Positions 1-5,545 of a stretch of 8,360 nt of DNA are shown piece after piece. The notes under the pieces are model-generated. The model was not told the origin of the DNA, did not search any database, and saw only the letters and a list, made by a program, of their open reading frames with translations. The stretch covers positions 1-8,360 of the forward strand of contig JAAWBP010000043.1 in NCBI GenBank assembly GCA_022792755.1, given 5' to 3'. The stretch comes from Oscillospiraceae bacterium. GTDB taxonomy: Bacteria > Bacillota > Clostridia > Oscillospirales > Ruminococcaceae. The position numbers and the translations under genes are program-made. Each line of letters begins with the position of its first letter. Position 1 is the first letter of the stretch.

Positions 1-142
1 CCAAATTGATGATACAATGTTCTCCGAAACACTCAAAATCTTTGATTTTGCAAGTGTTTCGTGAGGTTATTGCGAAGCCGCAGGCGGAGCAACAAGGTTC
101 CCGGGTACCCACCAGCAATCTTTGATTGCGTCTGTGGGTGGG
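1..142 (-). promoter_or_regulatory. Structured leader RNA (minus strand), class unknown
   Basis: Three consecutive hairpins lie downstream of the minus-strand -10. In plus coordinates, 107-112 pairs with 134-139 and 115-120 with 124-129. The second is 70-73 with 89-92 around 77-79/83-85. The third is 26-33 with 53-60 around 34-40/44-50. The first and third share the same apex, AATC-AAA-GATT on the minus strand. A minus-strand GGAG lies at about 22-25, close to a TTG, so a coding region may begin just before the window edge, but too little is present to call a gene. The hairpins could instead be the 3' end of a plus-strand unit to the left. Confidence 0.35.
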
Positions 143-148
143 GTTCTT

Positions 149-157
149 ATTATACCA
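149..157 (-). promoter_or_regulatory. Candidate extended -10 promoter reading leftwards
   Basis: Read on the minus strand this is TGG followed by a perfect TATAAT, so an extended -10 (TGnTATAAT). The hexamer 17 nt upstream (TGTTTT) is a poor -35, so the call rests on the extended -10 alone. A transcript would start near position 142 and run left through three hairpins to the window edge. Confidence 0.45.
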
Positions 158-370
158 CAAAAACGAATTGGAAAACACCCCAAAGCCTGACAAAATCATC
201 GGATTTTCAGTTTGGATTCCTTTCTATTTTCACAAATCCATCCCCTTACCGAGCTTTTGAATCGATTAACTATCCCCCCTTTTCATCTCCCCGCTCCGCA
301 GGCTGCATAGAGCACGGCAGCCTGCCGGCGTTTAAACACTACTTTTTTTGTATATTTTTATTCAAAGCCC
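158..370. other. Intergenic stretch without a recognisable gene
   Basis: This stretch is relatively AT-rich and pyrimidine-rich on the + strand. The open frames crossing it have no ribosome site and no recognisable protein. Apart from the hairpin at 298-325 I see nothing definable in it. Confidence 0.6.
298..325. repeat. Perfect 9-bp inverted repeat (hairpin)
   Basis: GCAGGCTGC (298-306) pairs perfectly with GCAGCCTGC (317-325) around a 10-nt loop. A run of seven T follows only after about 16 nt, so it is not a standard intrinsic terminator. It may be a relic terminator or a protein-binding site between the divergent leaders. Confidence 0.5.
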
Positions 371-399
371 TTGATTTCTTCAAAAGGCTGTGTTAAAAT
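371..399 (+). promoter_or_regulatory. SigA-type promoter of the hydrogenase maturation operon
   Basis: TTGATT (371-376) and TAAAAT (394-399) are separated by exactly 17 nt, a good match to TTGACA-17-TATAAT. The predicted transcription start is near 406. This gives a leader of about 180 nt before the first gene at 588, and the terminator/antiterminator pair lies inside that leader. Confidence 0.7.
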
Positions 400-405
400 G
401 AAAAC

Positions 406-587
406 GAAATCAAGGATACGGGTGAAGCGGTTTTTCTGTTTCGCCGGTTTTAAAAGCTGCATGAAACCTGACAGCTGGGATCAATTCCGGGCGGGAAGAG
501 GACGGCAACCATCGAAGAAGCATTGCCAGCCGTCCCGCGGGAACCCGCAGGGCGGTTTTTGCATCTTAAATTTCAGGAGGAGATTTT
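406..587 (+). promoter_or_regulatory. Riboswitch-like attenuator leader of the hyd operon
   Basis: The leader holds a chain of helices: 421-427/439-445 (with wobbles), 455-459/472-476, and 475-480/485-490. GGACGGC (500-506) then pairs with GCCGTCC (529-535). That last helix uses bases needed by the intrinsic terminator at 530-555, so the two folds exclude each other, which is the usual layout of a transcription-attenuating riboswitch or protein-controlled attenuator. A strong AGGAGG follows at 575-580, 7 nt before the ATG at 588. Parts of the 3' half resemble TPP and SAM-I aptamer segments, but the hallmark motifs of both families are missing. The ligand is unknown; gene content suggests an iron, hydrogen or cofactor signal, which is inference. 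Confidence 0.6.
530..560 (+). terminator. Intrinsic terminator inside the hyd leader
   Basis: The stem is CCG (530-532), CCC (534-536) and GCGG (537-540) pairing with CCGC (545-548), GGG (550-552) and CGG (553-555). T533 and A549 are bulged, the loop is GAAC, and TTTTT follows at 556-560. It lies upstream of the operon's first ribosome site, so it must be bypassed for expression. Its 5' arm is also claimed by 500-506. Confidence 0.75.
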
Positions 588-833
588 ATGGAAAAAAGGC
601 TTGGCATCGTCGCCGTCATTCTGGAGGACAAAGAATACGCCGACCAGGTAAACGACATCTTACACGAGTACAACCAGCTCATCGTCGGCAGGATGGGGCT
701 CCCCTATAAGGAGCGTAGCGTAGCGGTCATTTCTCTGATCGTCGACGCGACCAGCGACGAGGTGAGCGCGCTGACCGGGAAGCTGGGGCGGATCGACGGC
801 GTGACCGTCAAATCCGCGCTGGCCAAGGGATGA
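588..833 (+). CDS. TM1266-type iron-only hydrogenase system regulator
   Basis: This 81-residue protein has the length and pattern of the TM1266 family of putative regulators found beside [FeFe]-hydrogenase maturation genes. The fold is ACT/NikR C-terminal-like: a first strand (RLGIVAVILED, residues 4-14), a helix (YADQVNDILHEYNQ), a GRMGLPYKER turn at about 34-43, a second strand (VAVISLIVDA), a helix, then GVTVKSALAKG. No DNA-binding domain is visible, so calling it a transcription factor is family-based inference; it may bind a small ligand as a dimer or oligomer. Its start is fixed by AGGAGG at 575-580 with 7-nt spacing. It is the first gene of the operon, and its TGA overlaps the hydE ATG as ATGA, implying translational coupling. 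Confidence 0.85.
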   Translation: MEKRLGIVAVILEDKEYADQVNDILHEYNQLIVGRMGLPYKERSVAVISLIVDATSDEVSALTGKLGRIDGVTVKSALAKG

Positions 834-1861
834 CCCCGTTGACAGCGCTTTCCACCATCCGCCGGATGGAAGAAGGGCAGCTTCCCGCCCCCGAAGAGCT
901 TGCCCGCCTCCTTTCGCCCGACGGGGAAGTCCTGCGGGACGCCCTTTTCGAAGCGGCCGACCGGGTGCGGGAGAAACACTGCGGAAAGGCGGTTCACGTC
1001 CGGGCGATCATCGAGTTTTCCAACGTCTGCCGGTGCGAGTGCGCCTACTGCGGGCTCCACGCCAAGAATTCGAACGTCGTCCGGTATCAAATGACGGAGG
1101 AAGAAATCCTGGCGGCGGCAAAGGATGCGGTCGAGGCGGGGTACCAGACCGTCATCCTCCAAAGCGGGGAGGATTTGAGCTACTCCCGCGAAACGGTGGG
1201 AAGGCTCGTCTCCTCGATCAAGCGGGTGGGAAACGTCGCCATCACCCTGAGCCTTGGGGAGCGCCCCTTTGCGGATTACGCCTACTGGCGGGAATGCGGC
1301 GCAGACCGTTACCTGATCAAGCACGAAATTTCGGACGAAACGGTCTACAACCGGTACCATCCTCACAGCAGCTTCCAAAACCGGCTCGCCTGCCAGCGGG
1401 AGCTCTCCCGGCTGGGATATGAGCTGGGCGGCGGGTTTATGACCGGGCTCCCCGGCCAGACGCCGCTCACCCTGGCAAACGACCTGCTGCTTCTAAAAAA
1501 GATGGGGGTGGCGATGGCGGGAATTGGCCCCTACATCTGCCACGGCGAAACCGCTCTGCGGGGAAATCCGGACGGCGATGTGAACCTGACGCTCCGGGTG
1601 GTCGCCGCCGCCAGGCTCCTGCTTCCCCGCGCGAATCTGCCCTCTACCACGGCGGTCAACGTCAAAGGGGGGCTGACAAACGCCTTAAACTGCGGGGCGA
1701 ATGTCATCATGCAGAAGGCGACCCCTTACAAATACCGGAACCTTTACGACATTTACCCCGGGCGGGACAGCAAAGACGTCCCGCTCAAGGAGCAGTATGA
1801 AGCCCTGCGCGCCCAGCTTTCGGCGCTGGGGAGAACAATCTATGAAAACGGAGATGGATAA
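830..1861 (+). CDS. hydE: [FeFe]-hydrogenase H-cluster radical SAM maturase HydE
   Basis: HydE is a cytosolic radical SAM enzyme that helps make the dithiomethylamine-bridged di-iron unit of the H-cluster, working with HydG products and HydF. The protein has 343 residues, close to the roughly 350 usual for the family. The radical SAM CxxxCxxC is C67, C71 and C74 within IIEFSNVCRCECAYCGLHAKN. Family blocks follow in order: QSGEDLSYS, TLSLGERPFADY, GADRYLIKHE, GGGFMTGLPGQT, GIGPYICHGET and LPSTTAVN, completing the TIM-barrel. The C-terminal tail has no cysteine cluster; that second cluster is accessory and is absent from many HydE proteins. The ATG overlaps the upstream stop by 4 nt and has only AAGGG just before it, so initiation probably depends on coupling. 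hydG begins 3 nt after the stop. Confidence 0.95.
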   Translation: MTPLTALSTIRRMEEGQLPAPEELARLLSPDGEVLRDALFEAADRVREKHCGKAVHVRAIIEFSNVCRCECAYCGLHAKNSNVVRYQMTEEEILAAAKDAVEAGYQTVILQSGEDLSYSRETVGRLVSSIKRVGNVAITLSLGERPFADYAYWRECGADRYLIKHEISDETVYNRYHPHSSFQNRLACQRELSRLGYELGGGFMTGLPGQTPLTLANDLLLLKKMGVAMAGIGPYICHGETALRGNPDGDVNLTLRVVAAARLLLPRANLPSTTAVNVKGGLTNALNCGANVIMQKATPYKYRNLYDIYPGRDSKDVPLKEQYEALRAQLSALGRTIYENGDG

Positions 1862-1864
1862 CCC

Positions 1865-3295
1865 ATGTCAACTGTGAAATACGATCCGAAATCCTCTGTT
1901 GCCGAGGAGTTCATCAACGACCAGGAAATCCTGGACACCATCGAATACGCCAAAGCGAATAAATCCAACCGGGAGCTCATCTTCTCCCTCATCGAGCGGG
2001 CGAAGGACTGCAAGGGGCTGACCCACCGGGAGGCCGCCGTCCTGCTGGAATGCGACATCCCGGAGGCAAACGAGGCGATGAAAGAGGTCGCCATGGCGAT
2101 CAAGCAGCGGCTGTACGGCAACCGGATCGTCATGTTCGCCCCCCTCTACCTCTCCAATTACTGTGTTAATGGCTGCACCTACTGCCCTTACCACTACAAA
2201 AATAAACACATCCCCCGCAAAAAGCTGACCCAGGAGGAGATCAGGAACGAGGTCATCGCTTTGCAGGATATGGGCCACAAACGGCTTGCCATCGAGTCGG
2301 GCGAGGACCCGGTCAACAACCCGATCGAGTACATCCTCGAAAGCATCAAGACCATCTACAGCATCAAGCACAAAAACGGGGCGATCCGCCGGGTCAACGT
2401 CAACATCGCAGCGACCACAGTGGAGAACTACCGGAAGCTGAAAGAGGCCGGGATCGGCACCTACATCCTTTTCCAGGAGACCTACAACAAAAAGAATTAC
2501 GAGCTGCTCCACCCCACCGGCCCGAAGCACAACTACGCCTACCACACCGAGGCGATGGACCGCGCCATGGACGGGGGGATCGACGACGTGGGGATCGGCG
2601 TCCTGTTCGGGCTTGAGATGTACCGGTACGACTTTGTCGGGCTGCTGATGCACGCCGAACACCTGGAGGCGGCCAAAGGCGTCGGCCCGCACACCATCAG
2701 CGTGCCGCGCATCTGTCCTGCGGACGACATCGACAAGGCGGACTTTAAAAATGCCGTTCCGGACGAGATGTTTGAAAAGATCGTGACCGTCATCCGGATC
2801 GCCGTCCCCTACACCGGGATGATCATCTCCACCCGGGAGTCCAAGGCGACCCGTGAAAAGGTGCTCAAGCTCGGCATCTCCCAGATCAGCGGCGGTTCCC
2901 GCACCAGTGTCGGCGGCTATGTCGAGCCGGAGCCAGAAGACGAAAACTCCTCGCAGTTTGACATCAGCGACACCCGCACCCTCGACCAGGTGGTCAACTG
3001 GCTGATGGAACTCGGCTACATCCCGAGCTTCTGCACCGCCTGTTACCGGGAGGGCCGAACCGGCGACCGGTTCATGCAGCTGTGCAAATCGGGGCAGATC
3101 GCCAACTGCTGCCAGCCCAACGCCTTGATGACCCTGCGGGAGTACTTGGACGACTACGCCTCTGAGGACACCCGCCGGAAGGGACTCGCCCTGATGCAGA
3201 CCGAGGTGGAGAAAATCCCGAACGAAAAGGTGCGCGGGATCGCCAAGGAATATATCAACGCCATCGACAGCGGCAAGCGCGATTTCCGCTTTTGA
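1865..3295 (+). CDS. hydG: [FeFe]-hydrogenase H-cluster maturase HydG (tyrosine lyase)
   Basis: HydG cleaves tyrosine by radical SAM chemistry to p-cresol and dehydroglycine and converts the latter to CO and cyanide. These are delivered as an Fe(CO)2(CN) synthon for the H-cluster. The protein has 476 residues, the usual family length. The radical SAM cluster ligands are C100, C104 and C107 (NYCVNGCTYCPYH). The C-terminal auxiliary cluster motif CX2CX22C that separates HydG from ThiH is intact as C390, C393 and C416 (CTACYREGRTGDRF, then GQIANCCQPNA). Other typical blocks are AIESGEDP, LFQETYNKKNYELLHP, GIGVLFGLE, GPHTISVPRI and ISGGSRTSVGGY. GGAGATGG at 1850-1857 lies about 7 nt before the ATG. 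The large minus-strand open frame across the gene is a codon-bias shadow. Confidence 0.97.
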   Translation: MSTVKYDPKSSVAEEFINDQEILDTIEYAKANKSNRELIFSLIERAKDCKGLTHREAAVLLECDIPEANEAMKEVAMAIKQRLYGNRIVMFAPLYLSNYCVNGCTYCPYHYKNKHIPRKKLTQEEIRNEVIALQDMGHKRLAIESGEDPVNNPIEYILESIKTIYSIKHKNGAIRRVNVNIAATTVENYRKLKEAGIGTYILFQETYNKKNYELLHPTGPKHNYAYHTEAMDRAMDGGIDDVGIGVLFGLEMYRYDFVGLLMHAEHLEAAKGVGPHTISVPRICPADDIDKADFKNAVPDEMFEKIVTVIRIAVPYTGMIISTRESKATREKVLKLGISQISGGSRTSVGGYVEPEPEDENSSQFDISDTRTLDQVVNWLMELGYIPSFCTACYREGRTGDRFMQLCKSGQIANCCQPNALMTLREYLDDYASEDTRRKGLALMQTEVEKIPNEKVRGIAKEYINAIDSGKRDFRF

Positions 3296-3343
3296 TCCCA
3301 GAGCGAACCCCGCAGAGAACCAATCTATATGGAAAGGAGCGAC

Positions 3344-3384
3344 ACGGTTTACAGAACACCGCCCTTTGCGGCTCTGTGAACCGT
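3344..3384 (+). promoter_or_regulatory. Hairpin between an orphan Shine-Dalgarno and the hydF start
   Basis: Bases 3344-3355 pair with 3373-3384 over 12 bp (one G-U), with an inner CCGC (3359-3362)/GCGG (3368-3371) and a CCTTT loop. No U-tract follows, so it is not a terminator. AAAGGAG at 3334-3340 has no start codon in frame with hydF at normal spacing, while the hydF ATG at 3406 has only a weak GTGGAAA. The structure could control hydF translation, act as a processing site, or be a small insertion that separated the site from its start. Confidence 0.5.
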
Positions 3385-3405
3385 TCGCAGCGTGTGGAAA
3401 CCGAT

Positions 3406-4593
3406 ATGCCCAACCTGAACGAAACGCCAACCGCCAACCGGATGCACATCGCCTTTTTCGGCAAGACCAACAGCGGAAAATCGACCTTGATCAACACCCT
3501 GACCGGCCAGAACATCTCGCTGGTCTCCCCTGTTTCCGGTACGACGACCGACCCGGTTCGGAAAGCGATGGAGCTGCTCCCCATCGGCCCGGTCGTCCTG
3601 ATCGACACCGCCGGGCTGGACGACACGAGCGAGCTCGGCCCCCAGCGGATCCAAAAGACGGATGAGATCATCAAGAAAACCGATCTCGCCGTCCTGGTGA
3701 TCGCCTCCGGCGACCGAAATCTCGCCCTGGAGCGGGAATACCTCAAAAAATTCAGGGAGGCCGGCACGCCGGTGATCGCTTTCTTCAACCGGTTCGGAGA
3801 GGAAATGCCGGAGGAAGGGGCGCCGGAGAGTCTGGGTGTCCCCTGTCTAGTTGCCAGTGCGCAGGATTCGCAGGCGATGGCGGGGCTGAAGGAGCTGATG
3901 ATCCAGCACGCCGATTACGACTTTGAAAGCCCCTCGATCTGCGGGGATCTCGTCAAAGAGGGCGACGTCGTCATTTTGGTGATGCCGCAGGACATCCAGG
4001 CGCCGAAGGGCCGGCTGATCCTGCCGCAGGTACAGGTCACCCGCGACCTGCTCGATCTCAAATGCCGGGTGGTCAGCGTCACGACAAACGATCTCGGGCC
4101 GATGTTGAAGCTCCTCGTCAACCCGCCGGCGCTCGTCATCACCGACTCCCAGGTGTTCGGCCAGGTCAACAAGGTGCTCCCGCCCGAAATCCGCCTGACC
4201 TCTTTCTCGATTCTGATGGCCAAGTACAAGGGGGATATCCACGAAATGGTGCGGGGTGCGCGGGCAATCGAGAGCTTAACCCCCGCCGACAAGGTTCTGA
4301 TCATGGAGGCCTGCACCCACCACGCCCAGAAGGGGGACATTGCGCGGGAAAAGCTGCCCGCCCTGCTCCGGAAGCGGATTGGAGAGGGGCTGACGGTCGA
4401 CGTTTTCAGCGGAACCGGCTTCCCCGACCGCGTCGGGGAATACCAGCTGATCCTCCACTGCGGCGGCTGTATGCTCAACCGGAAAGGGATGCTCGCCAAA
4501 ACCGCGATGGCGGCGAAAGCGGGCGTGCCCATCACCAATTTCGGCACGGCGCTCGCCTACCTCAACGGCATCCTGGAGCGGGTGGTCTATTAA
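3406..4593 (+). CDS. hydF: [FeFe]-hydrogenase maturation GTPase HydF
   Basis: HydF is the cytosolic GTPase scaffold on which the 2Fe subcluster is assembled before transfer to apo-HydA. From the ATG at 3406 the protein has 395 residues and begins MPNLNETPTANRMHIAFFGK, as family members do. The frame continues upstream to a TTG at 3292, but those 38 codons do not look like HydF. The P-loop GKTNSGKS spans residues 19-26, TTTDP is the switch I segment, DTAG (67-70) is G3 and SA in LVASAQD is G5. The G4 position reads N128-R-F-G instead of NKxD, so nucleotide specificity may be relaxed. The iron-sulfur motif is complete: C303-T-H305, then H351-C352-G-G-C355, with 45 residues between the two histidines. 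It is the last gene of the operon and a terminator follows. Confidence 0.95.
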   Translation: MPNLNETPTANRMHIAFFGKTNSGKSTLINTLTGQNISLVSPVSGTTTDPVRKAMELLPIGPVVLIDTAGLDDTSELGPQRIQKTDEIIKKTDLAVLVIASGDRNLALEREYLKKFREAGTPVIAFFNRFGEEMPEEGAPESLGVPCLVASAQDSQAMAGLKELMIQHADYDFESPSICGDLVKEGDVVILVMPQDIQAPKGRLILPQVQVTRDLLDLKCRVVSVTTNDLGPMLKLLVNPPALVITDSQVFGQVNKVLPPEIRLTSFSILMAKYKGDIHEMVRGARAIESLTPADKVLIMEACTHHAQKGDIAREKLPALLRKRIGEGLTVDVFSGTGFPDRVGEYQLILHCGGCMLNRKGMLAKTAMAAKAGVPITNFGTALAYLNGILERVVY

Positions 4594-4620
4594 AGTCCCC
4601 CGAAATTTCATAACGTTCAG

Positions 4621-4656
4621 GCAAAATGCCCTCGCTTTTAGGCGGGGGCGTTTTGC
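4621..4656 (+). terminator. Terminator after hydF
   Basis: Bases 4621-4635 pair with 4642-4656 over 15 bp including two G-U pairs, with a TTTTAG loop. The GC-rich core is preceded by AAAA and followed by TTTT, both inside the extended stem, so it could work in both directions. It lies 28 nt after the hydF stop and closes the operon. Confidence 0.75.
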
Positions 4657-4714
4657 ATGGTCAGGAAAGCCCCTTAATACATCAATCGACCGGAATCAGC
4701 CTTCTGCCCTCAGC

Positions 4715-5112
4715 GGAGTGCCTTCGCTCTCAATTCGGCCGAGTGGCCTCGGCTGGACATTCGCACACGAACGAATTATCGGTTTTTGGGTTACAATCCT
4801 GCGAGGTGCGCCGGGTGGCTCCGGTGGACAATTCGCGCCCGTGACCGGGCAGGACAATTCGCGCACAAAAGTCGTTTATGTTTTAAGAACTTGTGTCCCG
4901 CGAACCGTGTTGTATCAGTCGGGACGGGTGTGCCGCACGGGACGGAGTACCTTCACTGGTAATTCGCACACCGACGTTTTACCTATTTTTGAGTTTCAGT
5001 CCTACGAGATGCCTAAGATTGTGCAATGTGCCCCACGGGATATGAGCGTTGTTACCGGTACGACTCACAAATCGTGTTTGTCCCGCCCGGGTTCAAGTCC
5101 GCCCCGATTTTA
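4715..5112. repeat. Array of diverged tandem repeats with tRNA-like pieces
   Basis: This long non-coding stretch contains related units. 4741-4809 matches 4945-5012 at roughly 70% by eye, both running from GAGT through ATTCGCACAC and TTTTTG to TCCTnCGAGnTGC. A 13-nt direct repeat GGACAATTCGCGC lies at 4826-4838 and 4852-4864. 4928-4942 matches 5026-5040 (13 of 15 around GCACGGGA/CCACGGGA). The last unit ends in GGGTTCAAGTCC (5089-5100), a canonical tRNA T-loop box. No complete cloverleaf could be drawn for any unit. Open frames here have no ribosome site and switch frame between units. It may be a decayed tRNA-like array, a degraded mobile element or an unknown RNA. Confidence 0.55.
4738..4753. 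repeat. Short hairpin within the repeat array
   Basis: GCCGAG (4738-4743) pairs with CTCGGC (4748-4753) around a TGGC loop; G4737-T4754 can extend the stem. A related CCGG/CCGG hairpin (4811-4814/4821-4824) sits at the start of the next unit. Confidence 0.4.
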
Positions 5113-5145
5113 CCTGAAACAGCAAAAATTGTTTTCAAAATCTTC

Positions 5146-5173
5146 ATAAGTGATTCGACGGCGACATACAAAT
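5146..5173 (+). promoter_or_regulatory. Candidate SigE-type promoter of spoIIID
   Basis: ATAAGT (5146-5151) is separated by 13 nt from CATACAAAT (5165-5173). The mother-cell SigE consensus has an ATA-centred -35 and a CATACA-type -10 at 13-14 nt spacing. In Bacillus subtilis spoIIID is a SigE-dependent gene, which fits. The final position of the -10 is imperfect. Confidence 0.5.
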
Positions 5174-5207
5174 AAATAGGACAAAACCCATTTTGGAGGT
5201 GTCGTGG

Positions 5208-5483
5208 TTGAAGGATAAACACTTTTTGGAGGACCGAAGTGTGGAGCTGGCGGAATATCTGGTTTCGCAGAAAGCAACGGTGAGAAGCACAGCCCAAAAA
5301 TTCGGCGTCAGCAAAAGTACGGTACATAAAGACATCACGGAACGCTTAAAAAAAGTCAACCCCCAGCTGTATAAACAGGTGGCGGAAATCCTTAAAATAA
5401 ACAAAGAAGAGCGCCATATCCGCGGGGGGCTGGCGACAAAGAAAAAATACGAAGAGACCCACGAGAAAGAGGATTCTGTCTGA
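5208..5483 (+). CDS. spoIIID: Sporulation transcriptional regulator SpoIIID
   Basis: SpoIIID is a small DNA-binding protein that turns mother-cell genes on and off during stage III of sporulation, between the SigE and SigK programmes. From the TTG at 5208 it has 91 residues, the family length. The helix-turn-helix lies at about residues 22-43 (KATVRSTAQKFGVSKSTVHKD) and is followed by TERLKKVNPQL and the conserved basic tail RHIRGGLATKKKY (69-81), which also contacts DNA. The start is chosen because GGAGGT at 5195-5200 lies 7 nt before this TTG; the in-frame TTG at 5193 overlaps that site. It is monocistronic by position, with a candidate SigE promoter upstream and a separate promoter for the next gene downstream. 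Confidence 0.95.
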   Translation: MKDKHFLEDRSVELAEYLVSQKATVRSTAQKFGVSKSTVHKDITERLKKVNPQLYKQVAEILKINKEERHIRGGLATKKKYEETHEKEDSV

Positions 5484-5510
5484 AATTCAGAATAGACCGC
5501 AATCCGATCC

Positions 5511-5539
5511 TTGTGCAATGAGGCCGTTTATGGTAAACT
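5511..5539 (+). promoter_or_regulatory. Candidate promoter of the DUF368 gene
   Basis: TTGTGC (5511-5516) and TAAACT (5534-5539) are separated by 17 nt. The match is moderate at both boxes. A start near 5546 would give a structured leader of about 165 nt. Confidence 0.5.
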
Positions 5540-5545
5540 GTTAAC

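Noticed and set aside
406..530. Confident TPP, SAM-I, cobalamin or T-box call for the hyd leader
   Set aside because: The defining motifs are missing (TPP GCTGAGA box, SAM-I kink-turn, cobalamin core, T-box GGTGG sequence), so only partial resemblance is reported.
398..709. ATG-initiated frame running through the hyd leader into the first gene
   Set aside because: Its ATG overlaps the -10 box, upstream of the predicted transcription start, and the frame crosses the terminator and the regulator gene out of frame.
704..1378. 224-codon minus-strand frame opposite the regulator and hydE
   Set aside because: Antisense shadow across two well-recognised genes; no family features or ribosome site.
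3292..3405. hydF start at TTG 3292, overlapping the hydG stop as TTGA
   Set aside because: The 38 extra codons do not resemble HydF and include the hairpin; homologous HydF N-termini begin at the ATG at 3406.
1868..3430. 520-codon open frame on the minus strand opposite hydG
   Set aside because: It mirrors the codon bias of hydG, is rich in Val/Asp/Gly/Leu typical of GC-rich antisense frames, has no ribosome site and no recognisable domain, while hydG on the + strand is unmistakable.
5024..5112. Functional tRNA gene
   Set aside because: The T-loop box is perfect, but the T-stem and acceptor stem do not pair and the anticodon-like loop has an extra base.
4626..5149. Two overlapping frames in the repeat region with similar peptides (SHTNELSVFGLQS and SHTDVLPIFEFQS)
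   Set aside because: The similarity follows from the nucleotide repeat; the units fall in different frames, differences are not concentrated at third codon positions, and there is no ribosome site.
5473..5493. Terminator after spoIIID
   Set aside because: ATTCTG/CAGAAT forms only a 6-bp AT-rich stem with no U-tract and overlaps the stop codon.
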